Positions 60,144 through 64,000 of a stretch of DNA of 64,000 nucleotides are shown piece after piece. The position numbers were made by a program, and so were the translations under genes. How positions within the stretch are numbered: position 1 is the first letter of the stretch; the number at the start of each line of letters is the position of its first letter. The stretch comes from JACVRX01 sp963819885 (lineage in GTDB: Bacteria > Actinomycetota > Actinomycetes > Jiangellales > Jiangellaceae), in NCBI GenBank assembly GCA_963819885.1, contig CAWFXV010000024.1, positions 248,001 to 312,000 of the forward strand, given 5' to 3'. The notes beneath the pieces were generated by a model. That model made no database searches and had not been told where the DNA came from. It was given only the letters and a program-made list of their open reading frames with translations.

Positions 60144-61151
60144 ATGTCGTCGGAGTCCGACGGGCATCATGACGAACCGCCCGGCCGCCGGGCACGGGAG
60201 TGGATCGTCGAGCAACTCGATCGCGCCGGCCTGCGCAGCGTCGGGCAGATGGGCGAGCCGCGCGTGCGGCCCTGGTCGATCGTGATCCAGGTCCCGACCG
60301 ACGGCAGCGCGGTCTGGTTCAAGGCCAACCGAGCTCAGACCGTCTACGAACCGGCTCTCGCCAACGTCCTCGCCCGCCACGCAGCTGACGTCGTGTTGAC
60401 ACCCATCGCGACTGATCTCGACCGAGGATGGTCGCTGCTCCCGGACGGTGGACCGATCCTGCGGAGCTTTTCCGACGACGCCGTGCTCGGACACTGGGAG
60501 CGGGTTCTCCCGGCATACGCCGATCTCCAGCAGCAGCTCACGGTTCGAGTGGGTGAGCTGACCGCTGGAGGTGTTCCGAACGAGCGGCCGGAACGCCTGC
60601 CGGAATTATTCTCCGAACTGCTGGACAAGACCGAGGTCCTCTTCGTCGAGGAGCCGGACGGACTCAGCCCGGAGGAGTTCGCCCAGCTGCGCCGGTTCAG
60701 GCCTGCTCTCGCGGCGCGGTGCGACATCCTCGCCGCAAGTGGGATTGCGCCGACCATCGACCACGGCGACCTGCACGACGGCAACATCTTCGTCCAGGAC
60801 GACCGGTACGCGATCTTCGACTGGGGAGATGCCAGTGTGACCCACCCGTTCGCGTCACTGCTGGTGACGATGTCCGCACTCGGTGCGAGATACCAGGTCG
60901 CCTCCGACGCTCCGGTCCTGCAGCGGCTGCGCGACGCGTACCTCGAGCCCTGGACCGGCCAGTTCAGCCGAGCCGAGCTCGTCGAGCTGGCAGCCCATGC
61001 GGTCTCCGTCGCGCCCGTCAACCGGGCGCGGTCCTGGGAGCGAGCGCTGAGCGCCATACCGCCGGCCGAGCGCGGCGAGTATCGCGAAGCCGTGCCGGGG
61101 TGGCTGCGGGAGCTGATCGACGCACCCGCGACTGGTCAGCCGTCACCGTAG
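60144..61151 (+). CDS. APH-fold phosphotransferase family protein
   Basis: A 335-residue kinase-like protein. PRVRPWSIVIQVPTDGSAVWFKAN is a nucleotide-binding N-lobe with the Lys in WFKA. PTIDHGDLHDGNIFV is the catalytic loop (H-G-D...N) and YAIFDWGDASVTHPF the metal-binding motif. All catalytic residues are present, unlike the pseudokinase at 52178. The substrate is unknown. Its last 16 bases overlap the 3' end of glnE on the other strand. Confidence 0.88.
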   Translation: MSSESDGHHDEPPGRRAREWIVEQLDRAGLRSVGQMGEPRVRPWSIVIQVPTDGSAVWFKANRAQTVYEPALANVLARHAADVVLTPIATDLDRGWSLLPDGGPILRSFSDDAVLGHWERVLPAYADLQQQLTVRVGELTAGGVPNERPERLPELFSELLDKTEVLFVEEPDGLSPEEFAQLRRFRPALAARCDILAASGIAPTIDHGDLHDGNIFVQDDRYAIFDWGDASVTHPFASLLVTMSALGARYQVASDAPVLQRLRDAYLEPWTGQFSRAELVELAAHAVSVAPVNRARSWERALSAIPPAERGEYREAVPGWLRELIDAPATGQPSP

Positions 61152-64000
61152 AAAACCCGCTCGACGACGGCTCGGGAGTGGCGGGCGACCCGCCGGTATT
61201 CCTCGACGAACGCGGCCACCTCCCCCGGGCGGTATCCCAGAACGCGGGACACGGCGGCCAACGTACGCGGATCACGCGGCAAGGCGTCCGACTGTCGGCC
61301 TGTCACCAGCACGACAGCGTTGCGAATCGACGTCGCCATCCGCCAGGCTGCCAGCAGCACAGATCGATCACCGGCCGTGAGCAGGCCCGCGTCAGCGGCG
61401 GCCTCGAGCGCGTCTGGGGTCCGCGTGGTGCGAAGACCCTCGATCGTTGCGGCATGCCTGAGCTGCAGCAGCTGGATGGTCCACTCCACGTCGGACAGTC
61501 CGCCAGGGCCGAGCTTGAGATGGGTGGACGGATCGGCGCCGCGCGGCAGCCGCTCGGACTCGACCCGGGCCTTGATCCGGCGCACCTCGCGCACCTGCGG
61601 GTCGGTCAGTTCGTCGGCCGGCCAGCGGATCGGGTCGGCCACGTGGAAGAACCGCTCGAGCAGCGCAGGCGGACCGGCCAGCGGCGCGGCTCGGAGCAAT
61701 GCCTGCCGTTCCCACACCTCGCTGCGACGTTCGTAATGGGAGGCGTAGGCGGCGATCGTGCGCACCAGCGGTCCCTGCCGGCCCTCCGGCCGAAGGTCGG
61801 CGTCGAGGGGCAACGCCGGCTCGGGTGAGGGCAGTGCCATCAGCCGGCGCATCTCGTTGGCGACCGCCAAGGCGTCCCCCGTCGCGTCCTGGTCGTCGGC
61901 CCCGTCGAGTGGTTCGTGCACGAACAACACGTCCGCATCGGACGCATATCCCATCTCGTGACCGCCCAGGCGGCCCATCGAGATGACGGCGACCTGGGTC
62001 ACCAACGGTTCACGACGCTCCGCCTCGATCGCGCGCACCGCCGCCTCAAGCGCCCCGGCGAGAGTGGCTTCCGCGACGGCGGTCAACGCCTCCCCGACCC
62101 GTTCGGTGGGCAGCAGGCCGACGAGGTCGGCGGTCGCCACCCGCACCAGCTCACGACGGCGCATGGCCCGGACCGTCTCGGCGGCCGCTACGGGATCGTC
62201 GTGCCGGGTGACACCGGCGAGCACCTCGGCCTCGAGGGGCTCGCGGCTTCGCGGCACCAGCTCGGCATCGTCGCCGAACATGGTGACCGCGTCCGGCGCT
62301 CGCACCAGGAGCTCGGTCGCAAACCGGCTCGATGCGAGCACCTTGGCCATCCGCTCGGCCGCCGCGCCTTCGTCCCGCAGCAGCCGCAGATACCACGGGG
62401 TCTCCCCGAGTGCGTCACTCACCCGCCGGAACCCAGCCAGCCCCGCATCCGGTTCCGCCGCGTCGGCAAACCAGCCCAGCATGACCGGCAGCAACGTCCG
62501 CTGGATCGCCGCGCGACGCGTCACGCCGCTGGTCAGAGCTTCGAGATGGCGCAGCGCACCGGCCGGGTCAGCGTACCCGAGCGCCTCCAGCCGTTGGCGG
62601 GCCGCATCGGGGGTCAGTCGGGCCTCGTCGCCCGGCAGCCGCGCCACGGCGGTCAGAAGCGGGCGATAGAACAGCTTCTCGTGCAGCCGACGGACCTCCC
62701 AGGCGTTCCGTCGCCAGGTCTCGAGGAGCTCGCGGACCGGCTCGCGCATGCCCAGCGAACGACCGAGCCGGCGCAGCTCGTCGTCGGACTGAGGGACGAC
62801 GTGGGTCCGGCGGAGCCGCTCGAGCTGGATGCGGTGCTCGAGCGTGCGCAGGAACCGGTACGCCTCGTCCAGCACTGCGCCGTCGTCACGGCCGACGTAG
62901 CCGCCAGCAGTGAGGTCGGCCAGCGCTGTGAGCGTGGTCCCGGACCGCAGCGATTCGTCGGCACGCCCGTGCACGAGCTGGAGCAGCTGGACAGCGAACT
63001 CCACGTCGCGCAGCCCGCCCGGGCCGAGCTTGAGCTGGCGATCGGCTTCGCCGGGGCGAATGTGCTCGACGATCCGCCGGCGCATCGCCCGGACGTCGTC
63101 GACGAACCCATCGCGGTCGGCCGCGCTCCAAATCAGCGGCCGCACCTGGTCCAGGTATGCCGCACCGAGCCGCATGTCGCCTGCTATCGGTCGGGCCTTG
63201 AGCAGCGCTTGAAACTCCCACGTCTTGGCCCAGGTCCGGTAATAGGCGACGTGGCTGGCCACGGTACGAACCAGCCGGCCGGACCGCCCTTCTGGCCGCA
63301 ACGCGGCATCGACCGGCCAGATGGTGCCCTCGGCAGTGTGGTCGGAGCAGGCGCGCATCATCGAGGAGGCCAGCTCGGTCGCGGCGCGCATGGCGGCGGC
63401 CTCGTCAGCGTCGGCCGCCGGCTCCGCGACGAAGATCACGTCCACGTCGGAGACGTAGTTCAGCTCGCGGCCGCCGCATTTGCCCATCCCGATCACGGCC
63501 AGCCGGCACGACGCGGTGTCCGGCGGCATGCCGGCCCGGGCGATGGCCAGGCCGGCGTCCAGAGTCGCCGCCGCCAGATCCGCCAGCTCGGCCGAGACGG
63601 CCGTCAGGTCGAGACCATCCGCCAGGTCGAGCGCCGCAATCTGCAACACCTGGCGTCGGTACGCGACCCGCAGCGCGTCGAGCTGCGCGCCCGAGGCCAC
63701 GGGTATCTGCGTCGGCAGGGTCGGCGCCGACCGCACGAAGCATGGTGGCTCGCAGCTCTCCTGCATCGGGACGGCGGTCCGGTTCGAGGGCGACCAGGTC
63801 GCGCCACTGCTCCGGATGGCGAACCAGGTAGTCGGCCAGTGCCGTGGACAGACCCAACACGGCCGCAAGCCGCCCCAGCAGTCGTTCGTCGCCGGACAAC
63901 GCCGCGACGAGTTCCGTCCGGTCGTCGACGGCGTCGAGCAATCGGCCCAGCGTCACCAGGGCGCGGTCCGGGTCGGCGGAACGTCCTACTGCCGCCAGTA
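61136..64000 (-). CDS. glnE: Glutamine synthetase adenylyltransferase/deadenylyltransferase, frameshifted, 5' end outside window
   Basis: Bifunctional GlnE that adds and removes AMP on GlnA. Two nucleotidyltransferase modules are visible: an N-terminal one with GMGKCGGRELNYVSDVDVIF and a C-terminal one with SMGRLGGHEMGYASDADVLF. KLGPGGLRDVEFAVQLLQL and KLGPGGLSDVEWTIQLLQL follow the respective catalytic cores. The frame from 61136 reads well up to about 63700. The sequence further upstream (TLGRLLDAVDDRTELVAALS, LAADYLVRHPEQW-like) is in another frame, so one extra base lies near 63701-63712. The protein continues past 64000. GlnE is essential in mycobacteria, so an indel error is likely. Confidence 0.95.

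Overview
The window is chromosomal DNA of a high-GC Gram-positive bacterium (Actinomycetota). GTG starts are common, coding is dense with ATGA/GTGA stop-start overlaps, and it carries the actinobacterial qcrCAB-ctaE and ctaCDF respiratory genes, a glnA/glnE pair with a GlnR-type operator, and the PspA/PspAA/PspAB/HtpX set. Gene order (NlpC/P60, DEDD-GIY exonuclease, trpD, ctaE, qcrCAB, ctaF/D/C, adoK, erpA, glycerate kinase, DUF3043, cobT-like, gcvT, leucyl aminopeptidase, E2, TIGR01777, lipB, lipA, DUF4191, glnA, glnE) follows what I remember of Mycobacterium tuberculosis Rv2190c-Rv2221c, so most of the window is a conserved core. Family-level taxonomy cannot be read from it.

Layout. 1-9.4 kb: cell-wall hydrolase under a c-di-AMP (ydaO-type) riboswitch, a secreted zincin, a zinc-ribbon/NYN pair, exonuclease, rhomboid, Lrp-like protein, and trpD with a degenerate receiver protein. 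9.6-19.7 kb: the bc1-aa3 oxidase genes, interrupted by an APH-like kinase, a tRNA-Thr remnant, an EamA transporter and an intradiol-dioxygenase-like lipoprotein. 19.8-31.1 kb: accessory stretch with cysteine desulfurase plus TusA, a cytosolic sulfatase, two DHA2 MFS pumps, a P-type ATPase and a TMEM175-like channel. 31.2-40.9 kb: adoK, erpA, glycerate kinase, an AbiEi/DUF559 gene between two copies of one hairpin, nadA, and the Psp envelope-stress module. 41-44 kb: a reduced cobalamin locus (B12 riboswitch, SCO2322-family secreted protein, divergent CobT-like protein) among palindromic and 58-bp repeats. 44-61 kb: gcvT, aminopeptidase, DDAH, lpd, sucB, lipB, lipA (2-oxoacid dehydrogenase parts and their lipoylation), a membrane pseudokinase and glnA. 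61-64 kb: glnE, cut by the window edge.

How the genes work together. QcrCAB and CtaCDEF form the quinol-to-oxygen branch. LipB and LipA lipoylate the E2 encoded just upstream, and Lpd reoxidises that lipoyl group. GlnE is expected to adenylylate GlnA, whose target tyrosine is present.

Caution about sequence quality: I infer nine single-base frame breaks, in qcrB (1), the first MFS gene (3), the P-type ATPase (2), a small membrane protein (1), the second MFS gene (1) and glnE (1). Seven lie between 23.9 and 29.9 kb. Several sit in homopolymers and two are in normally essential genes, so uncorrected indels are as likely as real decay.

I found no complete IS element, prophage, CRISPR array or rRNA. 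The most unusual items are the AbiEi/DUF559 gene between matching hairpins, the twin 71/72-bp palindromes around the cobalamin locus, the kinase-dead membrane pseudokinase, the CobT-like protein with altered catalytic motifs, and the triplicated 14-bp unit that makes a chain of ATGA couplings before qcrA.
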